Under the pieces are notes generated by a model. It saw only the letters and a program-made list of their open reading frames with translations, made no database searches and was not told the DNA's origin. A program made the position numbers and the translations under genes. Source: Nocardioides mangrovicus (GTDB taxonomy: Bacteria; Actinomycetota; Actinomycetes; Propionibacteriales; Nocardioidaceae). Taken from it: a DNA stretch of 64,000 nucleotides. Of this stretch, positions 55,119-64,000 are shown piece after piece (positions within the stretch are counted from its first letter, which is position 1; the number at the start of each line of letters is the position of its first letter). The DNA is taken from contig NZ_RDBE01000006.1 of NCBI RefSeq assembly GCF_003674065.1, positions 62,001 to 126,000 of the forward strand, read 5' to 3'.

Positions 55119-55562
55119 CTCGAGCTGGGCGGCGAGCCGGCCGCCGTGCTCCTCGACCAGCCCGGTGCGCACGTAGCCGTGACGGGTGTAGAGGCGCTCG
55201 GCATCGGGGTTCGTCAGCATCGCGAACAGGTGCGGTCGCAGCCCCTGGTCCACCGCCCACGCGGTGACCGCGTCGAGCACCCGGCCGCCCAGTCCCTCCC
55301 CGCGTCGCTCGGGGCGGGTCCACATCGCCACCACCATCAGCCGGCCGGGCTCGTCGGCGAAGCCGCTGCCCATCGCCACCGGCTCGTCGCCGTCGAGGAC
55401 CAGCGTGGCCGGCTCGTGGCAGAAGCCGCGCCAGCGCTGCTCGTCGTAGGCCTGCTCGCGGGCCAGTGTGCTGCCGAACGCGTCGGGGTCACCGGCCAGC
55501 GCCGCGAGGCGGATGCCGCGCCAGTGCGGCCAGTCCTCGGGTCCGATCATCCGCAGGTCCAC
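55107..55562 (-). CDS. GNAT family N-acetyltransferase
   Basis: A 151-residue acetyltransferase. The acetyl-CoA binding region is MVVAMWTRPERRGEGLGGRV, with the R/Q-x-x-G-x-G/A motif, followed by LFAMLTNPDAERLYTRHGYV as motif B. The substrate is unknown; similar proteins act on small amines or protein N termini. GTG 55562 is used; ATG 55550 (MIGPEDWPHW) is possible. Divergent from the alpha/beta hydrolase with only 19 bp between them. Confidence 0.88.
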   Translation of the reverse strand: MDLRMIGPEDWPHWRGIRLAALAGDPDAFGSTLAREQAYDEQRWRGFCHEPATLVLDGDEPVAMGSGFADEPGRLMVVAMWTRPERRGEGLGGRVLDAVTAWAVDQGLRPHLFAMLTNPDAERLYTRHGYVRTGLVEEHGGRLAAQLELPG

Positions 55563-55567
55563 CGGGC

Positions 55568-55573
55568 TATCGT
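55568..55573 (+). promoter_or_regulatory. -10 element of the alpha/beta hydrolase gene (leaderless)
   Basis: TATCGT, 8 nt before GTG 55582. Confidence 0.4.
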
Positions 55574-55581
55574 CCTACGCC

Positions 55582-56451
55582 GTGAGCCTGGTATCCGAAC
55601 GGATCGGGCAGCTGTTCGTCGACGGCTGCCGGCTGGAGTACACCGAGTACGGCGGCGCCCGCGGCGGAGACGACCGCTGGGTGGTGCTGCTCCACGGCCA
55701 GCTGATGACCCGTCGTATGCACCAGCCGCTCGCCCGGGCGCTGGCCGAGGCCGGCAACCACGTCGTCGCCCTGGACCTGCTCGGGCACGGCCGCTCCGAC
55801 CGTCCCGACGACCCGCTGGTCTACTCGATGACCGCCTTCGGCGAGCAGGTGCTGGCGCTGCTGGACCACCTGGGCGCCGACGAGGCCGTCGTCGGGGGTA
55901 CGTCGCTGGGTGCCAACGTCTCGCTCGAGGTCGCGGCGGCCGCGCCGGACCGGGTCCGCGCGCTGGTGCTGGAGATGCCGGTGCTCGACAACGCCCTCGA
56001 CGCCTGCCTGGTCGCCTTCAGCCCGCTGATGTTCGCGGCGCGCTACCTGCCCCTCACCGTGTCGGCCGTCCGCCGGGTGACGCACGCGGTGCCCCGCGGC
56101 CTGGTGCCGTTCTGGGCGGGGATCGTGCTCGACACCCTCGGCCAGCGGCCCGGCCCGATGGCCGCGACGATGCACGGCCTGCTCTTCGGCCGGATCGCGC
56201 CGGGCGCCCGGATCCGGGAGTCGCTGGAGATGCCGGCGCTGGTCGTCGGCCACCCCCGCGACCCCATCCACCCGGCCGCCGACGCCGCCATGCTGGCCGA
56301 GGAGATGCCCAACGCCACCTTCGTCGAGGCGCGCAGCATCGTGGAGTGGGCGCTGCGCCCCGACCGGCTCACCGAGATCGCCGCGGCGTTCCTGGACGAG
56401 GTGTGGTCGGGCGACGCGCCGTCCCAGGCGCGCTCGGTGCGCTCCACCTAG
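55582..56451 (+). CDS. Alpha/beta-fold hydrolase
   Basis: A 289-residue hydrolase. VVLLHGQLMTRRMHQPLARA forms the oxyanion-hole region (HG), LDLLGHGRSDRP follows, the nucleophile Ser sits in VVGGTSLGANVSLEVA (G-x-S-x-G), and an acid is near VVGHPRDPIHPAAD. No His in the usual last position is obvious (EARSIVEWALRPDRL), so the catalytic base is unclear. The substrate is unknown. Followed by recO in the same direction, 14 bp away. Confidence 0.85.
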   Translation: MSLVSERIGQLFVDGCRLEYTEYGGARGGDDRWVVLLHGQLMTRRMHQPLARALAEAGNHVVALDLLGHGRSDRPDDPLVYSMTAFGEQVLALLDHLGADEAVVGGTSLGANVSLEVAAAAPDRVRALVLEMPVLDNALDACLVAFSPLMFAARYLPLTVSAVRRVTHAVPRGLVPFWAGIVLDTLGQRPGPMAATMHGLLFGRIAPGARIRESLEMPALVVGHPRDPIHPAADAAMLAEEMPNATFVEARSIVEWALRPDRLTEIAAAFLDEVWSGDAPSQARSVRST

Positions 56452-56465
56452 GCGATGATCAAGGG

Positions 56466-57203
56466 GTGCCTCTCTACAGCGACGACGCGATCGTGCTCCG
56501 CACGCGCAAGCTGGCCGAGGCCGACCGCATCATCACGCTGCTCACCCGGCAGCACGGCGTGGTGCGGGCCGTGGCCAAGGGCGTGCGGCGGACGTCCTCG
56601 AAGTTCGGCTCGCGGCTGGAGCCGTTCACCCACGTCGACCTGCAGCTGGCCGTAGGCCGCAACCTCGACACCATCACCCAGGCCGTCACCCGCGACCCCT
56701 TCGGCGCCTCGATCAGCGCCGACTACGACACCTACACCGCCGCCTCGGTGATGCTCGAGACGGCCGAGCGGCTCGTGGCCGAGGAGCGCGAGCCGTCGGT
56801 GCAGCAGTACCTGCTGCTGGTGGGCGCGCTGCGCGCGATGGTCTCCGGCGAGCGCCGGCCCGCGGACGTCCTCGACTCGTTCCTGCTGCGATCGCTGGCC
56901 GTAGCCGGCTACGCCCCAACCTTCGCGGCCTGCGCCACCTGCGGGCTGGAGGGCCCGCACCGCTGGTTCAACCCCGCCCACGGTGGCGTGCTGTGCGCCG
57001 GCTGCCGGCTGCCGGGCTCGGCCTCTCCCGCCCCCGAGGCGATCACCCTCATGGGCGGCCTCCTCGCCGGCGACTGGGACCTCGTGGAGTCCCTCGGAGC
57101 CAGCCACGACCGCGCCCGCCGCGAGGCCGCCACGCTGGTCTCGGCGTACCTCTCGTGGCACCTGGAGCGGGGACTGCGCTCGATGGCCTACGTAGCCCGC
57201 TGA
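56466..57203 (+). CDS. recO: DNA repair protein RecO
   Basis: A 245-residue recombination mediator that helps load RecA at gaps. The N-terminal OB-fold has LYSDDAIVLRTRKLAEADRI, then VVRAVAKGVRRTSSKFGSRL. A zinc-finger motif is seen at CATCGLEGPHRWFNPAHGGV continuing to LCAGC. GTG 56466 follows AAGGG closely. The TGA stop is the first three bases of a 32-bp repeat array. Convergent with the AbiEi-like gene. Confidence 0.95.
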   Translation: MPLYSDDAIVLRTRKLAEADRIITLLTRQHGVVRAVAKGVRRTSSKFGSRLEPFTHVDLQLAVGRNLDTITQAVTRDPFGASISADYDTYTAASVMLETAERLVAEEREPSVQQYLLLVGALRAMVSGERRPADVLDSFLLRSLAVAGYAPTFAACATCGLEGPHRWFNPAHGGVLCAGCRLPGSASPAPEAITLMGGLLAGDWDLVESLGASHDRARREAATLVSAYLSWHLERGLRSMAYVAR

Positions 57204-57296
57204 GGCGTCGCGTTCCCGCGCGTCTCGAGCCCCGAGGCGTCGCGTTCTCGCCCGTGCTAGGCACCGAGGCGTCGCGTCCGCTCGTACACGGCACGC
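57201..57296 (+). repeat. 32-bp-period tandem repeat array A (3 units, after recO)
   Basis: Units start at 57201, 57233 and 57265 with TGAGGCGTCG, CGAGGCGTCG and CGAGGCGTCG. The first TGA is the recO stop. The second and third units contain the stop and last codons of the convergent AbiEi-like gene. Units 1 and 2 also share TTC-CGC-CGT; unit 3 keeps only the core. Confidence 0.8.
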
Positions 57297-58210
57297 CGCA
57301 GGGTGAGTCCGACGTTCTCGCGCGGGCCGAAGAGCTGCTCCCGACGGAAGACCAGCACGAGGTAGCCGAGGCGGTTGCGGATCCACGCCCGCCGCTGGGC
57401 GTCGTCCTCGGCGCGCTCGCCCGAGTGCCACTCCCACCCGTCGTACTCGGCGCCCAACCGGAGCCGGCTCACCCCGAGATCCAAGAAGAACGAGGAGCCG
57501 CGTGGTCCGGGCACCTCGAGCTGGAGCTCCGGCACCGGGAGGTCCGAGCACTCCAGCCACCGCAGGTGCAGCACCGACTCCGGCGGTGACTGCACCCGGG
57601 CGTCCACCAGCGGCAGCAGCTCGCGCAGCTGCCGAACTCCGCGGAAGCCGGCGAACCGCCGCACCTCGCCGAGTGCCTCGTCCTGGTCCACGCCGACCCG
57701 CAGCATCTGGCCCATCGCGGCGAAAGCCTGGTCGCGGTGGAGCAGCCGCCCGAGGTCGAGCGCGGTCCGCAGCGGCGTGGTGACGCGCAAACCCATGAGC
57801 TCGACGACGTCGCTGTCGGGCATGAGGCGCTGCCCGCTGGCCGTGAGGTCGTTGCGCAGCCGGCCGCCGCGACGCCGCTGGAAGGCCGAGACGGTCGGTG
57901 CCTTGAGGTGGTCGTTCGGAGCGAGGACCATCTCGGCACCGTGGAGCCAGCCCGCGGTGCGGTCGGTGACGACCGCGTCGTCGGGCACGACCAGCCGCAC
58001 CGCCGCGCACCGCAGCGCGAGCGAGTCCTCGACGTCGGCCCTCACGTAGACGCCCTTCACGAGCCGACGCAGCGAGCCCGCCATCAGCAGCCGGGTGACG
58101 TGCCGGTCGCCCATCCCCACCTGCGCGACCTGCTCCGCCGTGAACGGAGCGTCGTCGGGCAGGTAGGCCAGGCGGGCGTGCAGGTCGTCGAGGGTGAGTG
58201 CACGGTGCAT
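57257..58210 (-). CDS. AbiEi-like antitoxin domain fused to a PD-(D/E)XK/DUF559-like nuclease domain
   Basis: A 317-residue protein. The N terminus (about 15-60) resembles the winged-helix AbiEi_4 domain: FTAEQVAQVGMGDRHVTRLL and GSLRRLVKGVYVRAD. The C-terminal part (about 200-305) has the order SPPESVLHLRWL, FFLDLGVSRLRLGAEYDGWE and NRLGYLVLVFRREQL, which fits a VSR/DUF559 endonuclease fold with E...D...ExD. No AbiEii toxin gene is adjacent. It is flanked on both sides by 32-bp repeat arrays. A defence or stress role is possible but unproved. Confidence 0.75.
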   Translation of the reverse strand: MHRALTLDDLHARLAYLPDDAPFTAEQVAQVGMGDRHVTRLLMAGSLRRLVKGVYVRADVEDSLALRCAAVRLVVPDDAVVTDRTAGWLHGAEMVLAPNDHLKAPTVSAFQRRRGGRLRNDLTASGQRLMPDSDVVELMGLRVTTPLRTALDLGRLLHRDQAFAAMGQMLRVGVDQDEALGEVRRFAGFRGVRQLRELLPLVDARVQSPPESVLHLRWLECSDLPVPELQLEVPGPRGSSFFLDLGVSRLRLGAEYDGWEWHSGERAEDDAQRRAWIRNRLGYLVLVFRREQLFGPRENVGLTLRRAVYERTRRLGA

Positions 58211-58248
58211 GCGCCGAGCCTCACCCGACCGGGCCGCTGGCGCAGGTC

Positions 58249-58341
58249 GTCATCCACAGGTGCGCGGATGCGACGCCTCGCCACCCAGCACGCGCGAGGA
58301 CACGACGCCTCGCGCGTGCTGACGCGCGGAGATGTGACGCC

Positions 58342-58344
<3 letters not shown>
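58249..58344 (-). repeat. 32-bp-period tandem repeat array C (3 units, after leuA)
   Basis: Minus-strand units start at 58344, 58312 and 58280 with TGAGGCGTCA, CGAGGCGTCG and CGAGGCGTCG. The first TGA is the leuA stop codon. Unit 2 shares CGAGGCGTCG and TCGCGCGT-CTGGGTG with unit 2 of the lgt array 40 kb away. Confidence 0.8.
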
Positions 58345-60195
<1,851 letters not shown>

Positions 60196-60221
60196 GGTGG
60201 TCCCACGGTAGCGCACCCGTC

Positions 60222-61451
60222 TCACACCAGGGACCCCACCAGGGCGAGGTTGAGCGCGATGACCAGCGCCGCGCAGGCCCCGCCGACGACGGTGGTGAGC
60301 CGTCGGTTCACCAGTGCGCCCATCAGGTCGCGGCGGCGGGTGAACAGCACCAGGGGCACCAGCGCGAACGGGATGCCCAGCGACAGCACGCCCTGGGAGG
60401 CGACGAGCGCCTTGGTCGGGTCGACGCCGACGGCGAGCACCACCAGCGCCGGAGCCAGGGAGACCAGCCGCCGCAGCACCAGCGGCAGCCGACGGCGCAA
60501 GAACCCCTCCATCACCAGCTGGCCCGAGAGCGTGCCGACGCTGGAGGCGGCGAACCCCGAGGCCAGCAGGGCGACGGCGAACAGCACCGCCGCCGGTCGC
60601 CCGGCCACCTCGCCCAGCGCCGCGTGCGCGGCCTCGATGGTGTCGCCGTGGCCGCGCAGCATGCTCGCCGCGACCACGAGCATCGCCAGGTTCACCAGGC
60701 CCGCCAGCGTCATCGCGACGACGACGTCGACGCGCTGGCCGCGAAGCAGGAAACGGCGACGCGGCTCGCTGGCGCCCACGGCGCGCTCGGCGGTCAGCCC
60801 GGAGTGCAGGTAGATGGCGTGCGGCATCACGGTGGCGCCCAGCATGGCGCTGGCCAGCACCACCGAGGCCGCTCCGTCGAACCTCGGCACGCTGCCGCCG
60901 ACCAGCGCGCCGACGTCGGGCCGGCCGAGGACCAGGTCGTAGGCGAAGCCCACGAGGATCACGCCCAGCATGCCGGTGACGGCGATCTCGAACGGCCGGT
61001 GACCGCGGTTCTTGAGCAGCAGCAGCGCGAACGCGACGCCGGCGGTGATCAGTCCGCCGGTCAGCAGCGGCAGGCCGAACAGCAGCCGGAGCGCCAGCGC
61101 GCCGCCCACCACCTCGGCCACGTCGGTGGCGATCGCCACGAGCTCGGCCTGCAGCCACAGCCCGCCGACCACCCGACGAGGCAGGTGCTCGCGGCACAGC
61201 GCGGGCAGGCTCAGGCCCGTGGCCAGGCCGGCCTTGGCCGAGAGGTACTGGATCAGCATCGCCATCACGTTGGCGACCACCACCACCCACACCAGCAGGT
61301 AGCCGAAGCGCCCCCCGGCGGCGACGTTGGTCGCGACGTTGCCCGGGTCGACGTAGGCGATCGCGGCGACGAAGGCCGGCCCCAGCGCCGGCAGCGAGCG
61401 GCGCAGCCACCACCGCAGTCGCCACAGGCGGCCGGGCCGTTGCTGGTACAT
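60222..61451 (-). CDS. mntH: NRAMP family divalent metal transporter
   Basis: A 409-residue proton-coupled importer for Mn2+ and related metals with about eleven membrane segments. The metal-binding motif DPGN is residues 35-38 (IAYVDPGNVATN) and the second, MPH, is in LGATVMPHAIYLHSGL. Length is typical. It is divergent from the ferritin-like gene across 348 bp and just upstream of the leuA leader. Confidence 0.94.
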   Translation of the reverse strand: MYQQRPGRLWRLRWWLRRSLPALGPAFVAAIAYVDPGNVATNVAAGGRFGYLLVWVVVVANVMAMLIQYLSAKAGLATGLSLPALCREHLPRRVVGGLWLQAELVAIATDVAEVVGGALALRLLFGLPLLTGGLITAGVAFALLLLKNRGHRPFEIAVTGMLGVILVGFAYDLVLGRPDVGALVGGSVPRFDGAASVVLASAMLGATVMPHAIYLHSGLTAERAVGASEPRRRFLLRGQRVDVVVAMTLAGLVNLAMLVVAASMLRGHGDTIEAAHAALGEVAGRPAAVLFAVALLASGFAASSVGTLSGQLVMEGFLRRRLPLVLRRLVSLAPALVVLAVGVDPTKALVASQGVLSLGIPFALVPLVLFTRRRDLMGALVNRRLTTVVGGACAALVIALNLALVGSLV

Positions 61452-61799
61452 GGGCGACCTCGCGGAGGGCGGAGGGGAGAAAAAGAGCGGTCCACCGCAC
61501 GCTAAACGCGAAAGGAATACCTGCGCAAGAGGGGGAAGATCGTGGCCTTATGAGTGTGCGGTTGTGATTCGGAGCACTTCATTTCTTGGATTGGCGACGA
61601 CTTTTATTTTATTTGTTTGAACCCTTTCCCCTCGGACGCATCGGGCCTAGGTTCGGTTCCCAGACGCCAAGCTCAGTTGGCGATTCGGTGTTGTCACCGT
61701 CCCGCGCTAGGACGTCGGAACCGCGATCCGCATCCCCGACGTGCTGGCGAGTGACGGCGTAAACGGCCGAGGTATGACTCTAGCGAAATGGGAGAAGAG
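61452..61799. other. Intergenic region between mntH and the ferritin-like gene, with an AT-rich patch
   Basis: A 348-bp divergent control region. A mntH promoter is suggested by minus-strand TTGCGC (61528-61523), 18 bp, TAGCGT (61504-61499), giving a leader of about 40 nt. The stretch 61553-61630 is strikingly AT-rich for this genome, with the T-run cttttattttatttgtttg at its centre. An imperfect inverted repeat GCCAACTGAG-like element (ccaagctcagttgg) is near 61668. No clear metal-regulator box was recognised. Confidence 0.6.
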
Positions 61800-62729
61800 A
61801 TGTTCGGAAAATCCGTCGTGCGCGACATGATCAACCGCAGCGCCGAGAACGAGACCGACCGGCGCGTGTTCCTCAAGGCGGCCGGTGTGGCCGGCCTGGG
61901 CACCCTGGGTGCCGGCTCGCTGGGCGCGCTCGGCGCCTCGCCTGCCGAGGCCGCCACCCCCACCGAGAGCGCGGTGCTCAACTTCGCGCTCAACCTGGAG
62001 TACCTGGAGGCCGAGTTCTACCACCGCGCGGCCTACGGTCGGGGCCTGGACAGCTCGCTGATCGGCGGCACCGGCACGCTGGGAAGCGTCTCGGGCGGTC
62101 GCAAGGTCCACTTCGCCACCAAGCGGCTCCGTTCGGTGGCCCAGGAGATCGCCGGCGATGAGACCCACCACGTCGCCTTCCTGCGCCAGAACCTCGGCTC
62201 GGCGGCGGTCTCGCGGCCGAAGATCGACCTGTACCACTCCTTCACCGCCGCGGCCCGTGCCGCCGGGCTGATCAAGAAGCACCAGCGGTTCGACCCCTTC
62301 GCCAACGAGAACAACTTCTTGCTGGCCGCCTTCATCTTCGAGGACGTCGGGGTCACGGCCTACAAGGGCGCGGCGCCGCTGATCGGCAACTCGGCCTACC
62401 TCGAGGCGGCCGCCGGCATCCTGGCCGTGGAGGCCTACCACGCCGGCATCATCCGCGAGAAGCTCTACGACCGCGGTCTGGGCTACGCCGCCGACAAGAT
62501 CAGCCGGGCGCGCGACTCCCTCGACGGCACCACGGACCTGGACCAGGGTCCCGCCAAGCGCGGCTACCGCGCCAACCTGGTGCCCACCGACGCCAACGGC
62601 GTGGCGTTCAGCCGCTCGCCGCAGCAGGTGCTCAACGTGGTTTACCTCAACCCGGCCGCCACCACCAGCGGTGGTTTCTACCCCAGCGGCGTCAACGGTG
62701 TGGTCAACACCAGCGGCGCGAACGGTTGA
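61800..62729 (+). CDS. Tat-exported ferritin-like domain protein
   Basis: A 309-residue exported protein of the Ferritin_2 (PF13668) type. A Tat signal is present: Arg21-Arg22 in DRRVFLKAAGVAGLG, then a hydrophobic stretch ending SPAEAATP. The four-helix core shows E-x6-H style ligands in LEYLEAEFYHRAA, AGDETHHVAFLRQ, FEDVGVTAYKGAAPL and AVEAYHAGIIREK. The C terminus is Gly/Ser/Asn-rich. Relatives are linked to desiccation and stress; metal binding here is inferred. ATG 61800 follows GGGAGA; ATG 61788 would add four residues. Confidence 0.88.
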   Translation: MFGKSVVRDMINRSAENETDRRVFLKAAGVAGLGTLGAGSLGALGASPAEAATPTESAVLNFALNLEYLEAEFYHRAAYGRGLDSSLIGGTGTLGSVSGGRKVHFATKRLRSVAQEIAGDETHHVAFLRQNLGSAAVSRPKIDLYHSFTAAARAAGLIKKHQRFDPFANENNFLLAAFIFEDVGVTAYKGAAPLIGNSAYLEAAAGILAVEAYHAGIIREKLYDRGLGYAADKISRARDSLDGTTDLDQGPAKRGYRANLVPTDANGVAFSRSPQQVLNVVYLNPAATTSGGFYPSGVNGVVNTSGANG

Positions 62730-62734
62730 TCGCG

Positions 62735-62842
62735 ATGGACCTGATCCTGACCGAGGTCGGCACCGTCCTCGCCTCGTTGCTGCTGGTGATGGTCGTCGCC
62801 CGGGCGGCCTGGCTCCTGGCCACCCAGGCGCCGCGAGCCTGA
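62735..62842 (+). CDS. Small single-span membrane protein (35 residues)
   Basis: MDLILTEVGTVLASLLLVMV begins a 35-codon frame that ends ATQAPRA and stops at TGA 62840-62842. It begins 5 bp after the ferritin-like gene and ends 4 bp before a terminator hairpin, so the two form a tight operon. One membrane helix covers about residues 9-30. No Shine-Dalgarno is obvious, as expected for translational coupling. No family was recognised. Confidence 0.6.
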   Translation: MDLILTEVGTVLASLLLVMVVARAAWLLATQAPRA

Positions 62843-62846
62843 TCCT

Positions 62847-62885
62847 CCGACGCCCGGTCGCACCCCTCTCGCGGCCGGGCGTCGG
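62847..62885 (+). terminator. Terminator hairpin of the ferritin-like operon
   Basis: Perfect 11-bp arms CCGACGCCCGG (62847-62857) and CCGGGCGTCGG (62875-62885) with a 17-nt loop, right after the small membrane protein gene. Confidence 0.75.
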
Positions 62886-62921
62886 GGCCTGCCCACGCCC
62901 GGGCGCACCATTGGCGGCCGG

Positions 62922-62927
62922 TACATT
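62922..62927 (+). promoter_or_regulatory. -10 element of the lipoprotein gene at 62935 (leaderless)
   Basis: TACATT, 7 nt before GTG 62935. Confidence 0.45.
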
Positions 62928-62934
62928 CGCGGGC

Positions 62935-63717
62935 GTGCTCCTGAACCCCGGGCGCCTCGCCCACGCCACGCTGCTGCTGGCAGTCGTGGCCGCCGGTTGT
63001 GGCACCACAGCACCGGCGCGTACCGCCGCCCCCGCCGACGGCACCTGCCGTTCGCTCACCCCGCGCGACGTCGCTCGTTCCAACAACGACTCGCCGCGGG
63101 TGGCCTGCTCGCGGCGGCACACCGCGCAGACCTATCTCGTCGGCCGCTTCCCGGCCTCGCTGCGACGCGCGGCGTACGGCAGCAGTGCGCTGGGCCGCTA
63201 CGTCTACGGCGTGTGCCAGCCGGCCTTCGTCGCGCACCTGGGTGGCGATGAGTCGATCGCGCTGCGATCCCTGTTCAGCTGGGCCTGGTTCGGCCCGTCG
63301 AAGCCGGCGTGGGCCGCCCGGGCCCGCTGGTTCCGCTGCGACGTCGTCGGCGGACCCGAGGACGCACGGGCCTATCGGTCGCTGCCGCGCACCACCGCGG
63401 GCGCCCTGGCCGCCCGCCCGCCGGAGGACTGGATGGCCTGCGCCCGTGGCACCCGGCTGGCCGGCGCCCCGCGGGTACCGTGCAGCCAGGCGCACACCTG
63501 GCGGGCGGTCACCACCATCAAGGTCGGGCAGCCCCAGGACGCCTGGCCCGGCGAGCGGATCGCCCAGGTGCGCAGCCAGCAGTTCTGCTCCGACTCGGTC
63601 GGCGGCTGGCTGGGCTACCCCACGACCGACTACCGCTACGGCTCGAGCGTCGTACGCGAAGCCGACTGGGCCGCGGGCGAGCGACGCTCGGTCTGCTGGG
63701 CGGCCACCACCCGATGA
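62935..63717 (+). CDS. Septum formation family-like lipoprotein
   Basis: A 260-residue lipoprotein, signal ending LLLAVVAAGC with Cys22. The mature protein carries two similar halves, each with a Cys followed by an x-x-H-T motif (VACSRRHTAQTYLVG and VPCSQAHTWRAVTTI), the pattern of Septum_form domains. Other cysteines (GVCQPAF, RCDVVG, FCSDSVG, SVCWA) probably form disulfides. Its role at septa is only a family name. ATGA overlap couples it to the next, related gene. Confidence 0.75.
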   Translation: MLLNPGRLAHATLLLAVVAAGCGTTAPARTAAPADGTCRSLTPRDVARSNNDSPRVACSRRHTAQTYLVGRFPASLRRAAYGSSALGRYVYGVCQPAFVAHLGGDESIALRSLFSWAWFGPSKPAWAARARWFRCDVVGGPEDARAYRSLPRTTAGALAARPPEDWMACARGTRLAGAPRVPCSQAHTWRAVTTIKVGQPQDAWPGERIAQVRSQQFCSDSVGGWLGYPTTDYRYGSSVVREADWAAGERRSVCWAATTR

Positions 63718-64000
63718 GGCGTCTCCTCCTCCTCGTGCTCCTCGTGCTGCTGGTCTCCGGCTGCGCGAGCGGTGGCGCGCCCGCCGCGAAGCGGTCCACG
63801 ACCCGCAGCCCCAGCCCGAGCGCCACCACCTCGCAGGCGCCCGACCCGCCGCCGCAGGTCGGCCAGTGCTACCAGCTCACCTACGACGCGGCCACCAGCC
63901 CCACCACCGACGTCCCGGCGGTGCCGTGCTCGCAGGCCCACACGGCGGTGACGATCTACGTGGGTCGCATCGACCCGGTGGTCGACGGCCACCTGCTCAC
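63714..64000 (+). CDS. Septum_form-like lipoprotein, N-terminal part (runs off the right edge)
   Basis: The first 95 codons of a second lipoprotein. The signal MRRLLLLVLLVLLVSGC places lipid on Cys17. A Pro/Ser/Thr-rich linker follows, then GQCYQLTYDAATSPTTDVPA and VPCSQAHTAVTIYVG, the same CSQAHT motif as the preceding gene, so the two are paralogs. The start overlaps the upstream stop by 4 bp. Confidence 0.75.
   Translation, partial: MRRLLLLVLLVLLVSGCASGGAPAAKRSTTRSPSPSATTSQAPDPPPQVGQCYQLTYDAATSPTTDVPAVPCSQAHTAVTIYVGRIDPVVDGHLL

Overview
The window is 64 kb of very GC-rich chromosomal DNA. Its GTG starts, short gene spacing, overlapping stop/start codons and gene content (PdtaR-type ANTAR regulator, Lgt beside trpA and gltBD, HGxxPAAW protein, actinobacterial leuA leader peptide, Septum_form-like lipoproteins) point to an actinobacterium, probably Nocardioides or a close relative. 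Genus is an inference from gene order and protein character only. No phage, IS element, CRISPR array or rRNA operon was seen.

Layout. 1-3.4 kb: 5' part of polA, a DUF554 membrane protein, pdtaR and a 74-nt tRNA with a CAA anticodon. 3.6-9.8 kb: a five-gene branched-chain amino acid ABC importer (livJHMGF) whose LivM carries about 410 extra N-terminal residues. 9.8-17.4 kb: pyk, gltD, gltB. 17.6-23 kb: lgt, a SCO copper chaperone, trpA, trpB, trpC, then three small membrane proteins (DUF4190, DUF2752, HGxxPAAW). 23-34.4 kb: a myo-inositol type catabolic region: sugar ABC importer plus two Gfo/Idh dehydrogenases on the minus strand, a GntR/UTRA regulator, and iolC, an aldolase, iolB, iolD and an iolE/H-like gene on the plus strand. 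34.4-42 kb: an FCD-type GntR regulator, dual ABC ATPase, cytoplasmic-type gamma-glutamyltransferase, two peptide permeases and a binding protein, which read as a gamma-glutamyl-peptide uptake and cleavage operon. 42.1-47.8 kb: ROK glucokinase, Trp-associated membrane protein, hisI and a two-subunit ABC exporter. 48-52.7 kb: secreted SH3/peptidase-like protein, dusB, lipoprotein, glyS, ABM protein. 52.8-57.2 kb: uppS, an acyl-CoA ligase, GNAT, alpha/beta hydrolase and recO. 57.3-64 kb: an AbiEi/nuclease fusion, leuA with its leader peptide, mntH, a Tat-exported ferritin-like protein with a 35-aa membrane partner, and two lipoproteins.

How the genes fit together. The hisI / Trp-associated membrane protein pair (43.2-44.2 kb) and the HGxxPAAW-DUF2752-DUF4190-trpCBA block (19.1-23 kb) look like two halves of one ancestral his/trp block, with the inositol, gamma-glutamyl-peptide and glucokinase genes (about 20 kb) lying between them. 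In the inositol region the importer, the dehydrogenases and the iolCBDE enzymes share a 22-bp operator-like motif that sits 3 bp from the -35 of both main promoters. In the peptide operon a GTATAC-centred palindrome, the expected FCD-GntR site, lies at the predicted transcription start.

Non-coding structure worth attention: three arrays of a 32-bp-period repeat that begin at or just after the stop codon of recO, leuA and lgt; three copies of a perfect-arm palindrome (arm GTTTTGCCGGG); many genes whose -10 hexamer lies 6-8 nt from the start codon (predicted leaderless mRNAs), two of them using the upstream gene's TAG stop as part of the -10; a leucine leader peptide with mutually exclusive RNA pairings in front of leuA; and overlapping hairpins upstream of the ABC exporter.
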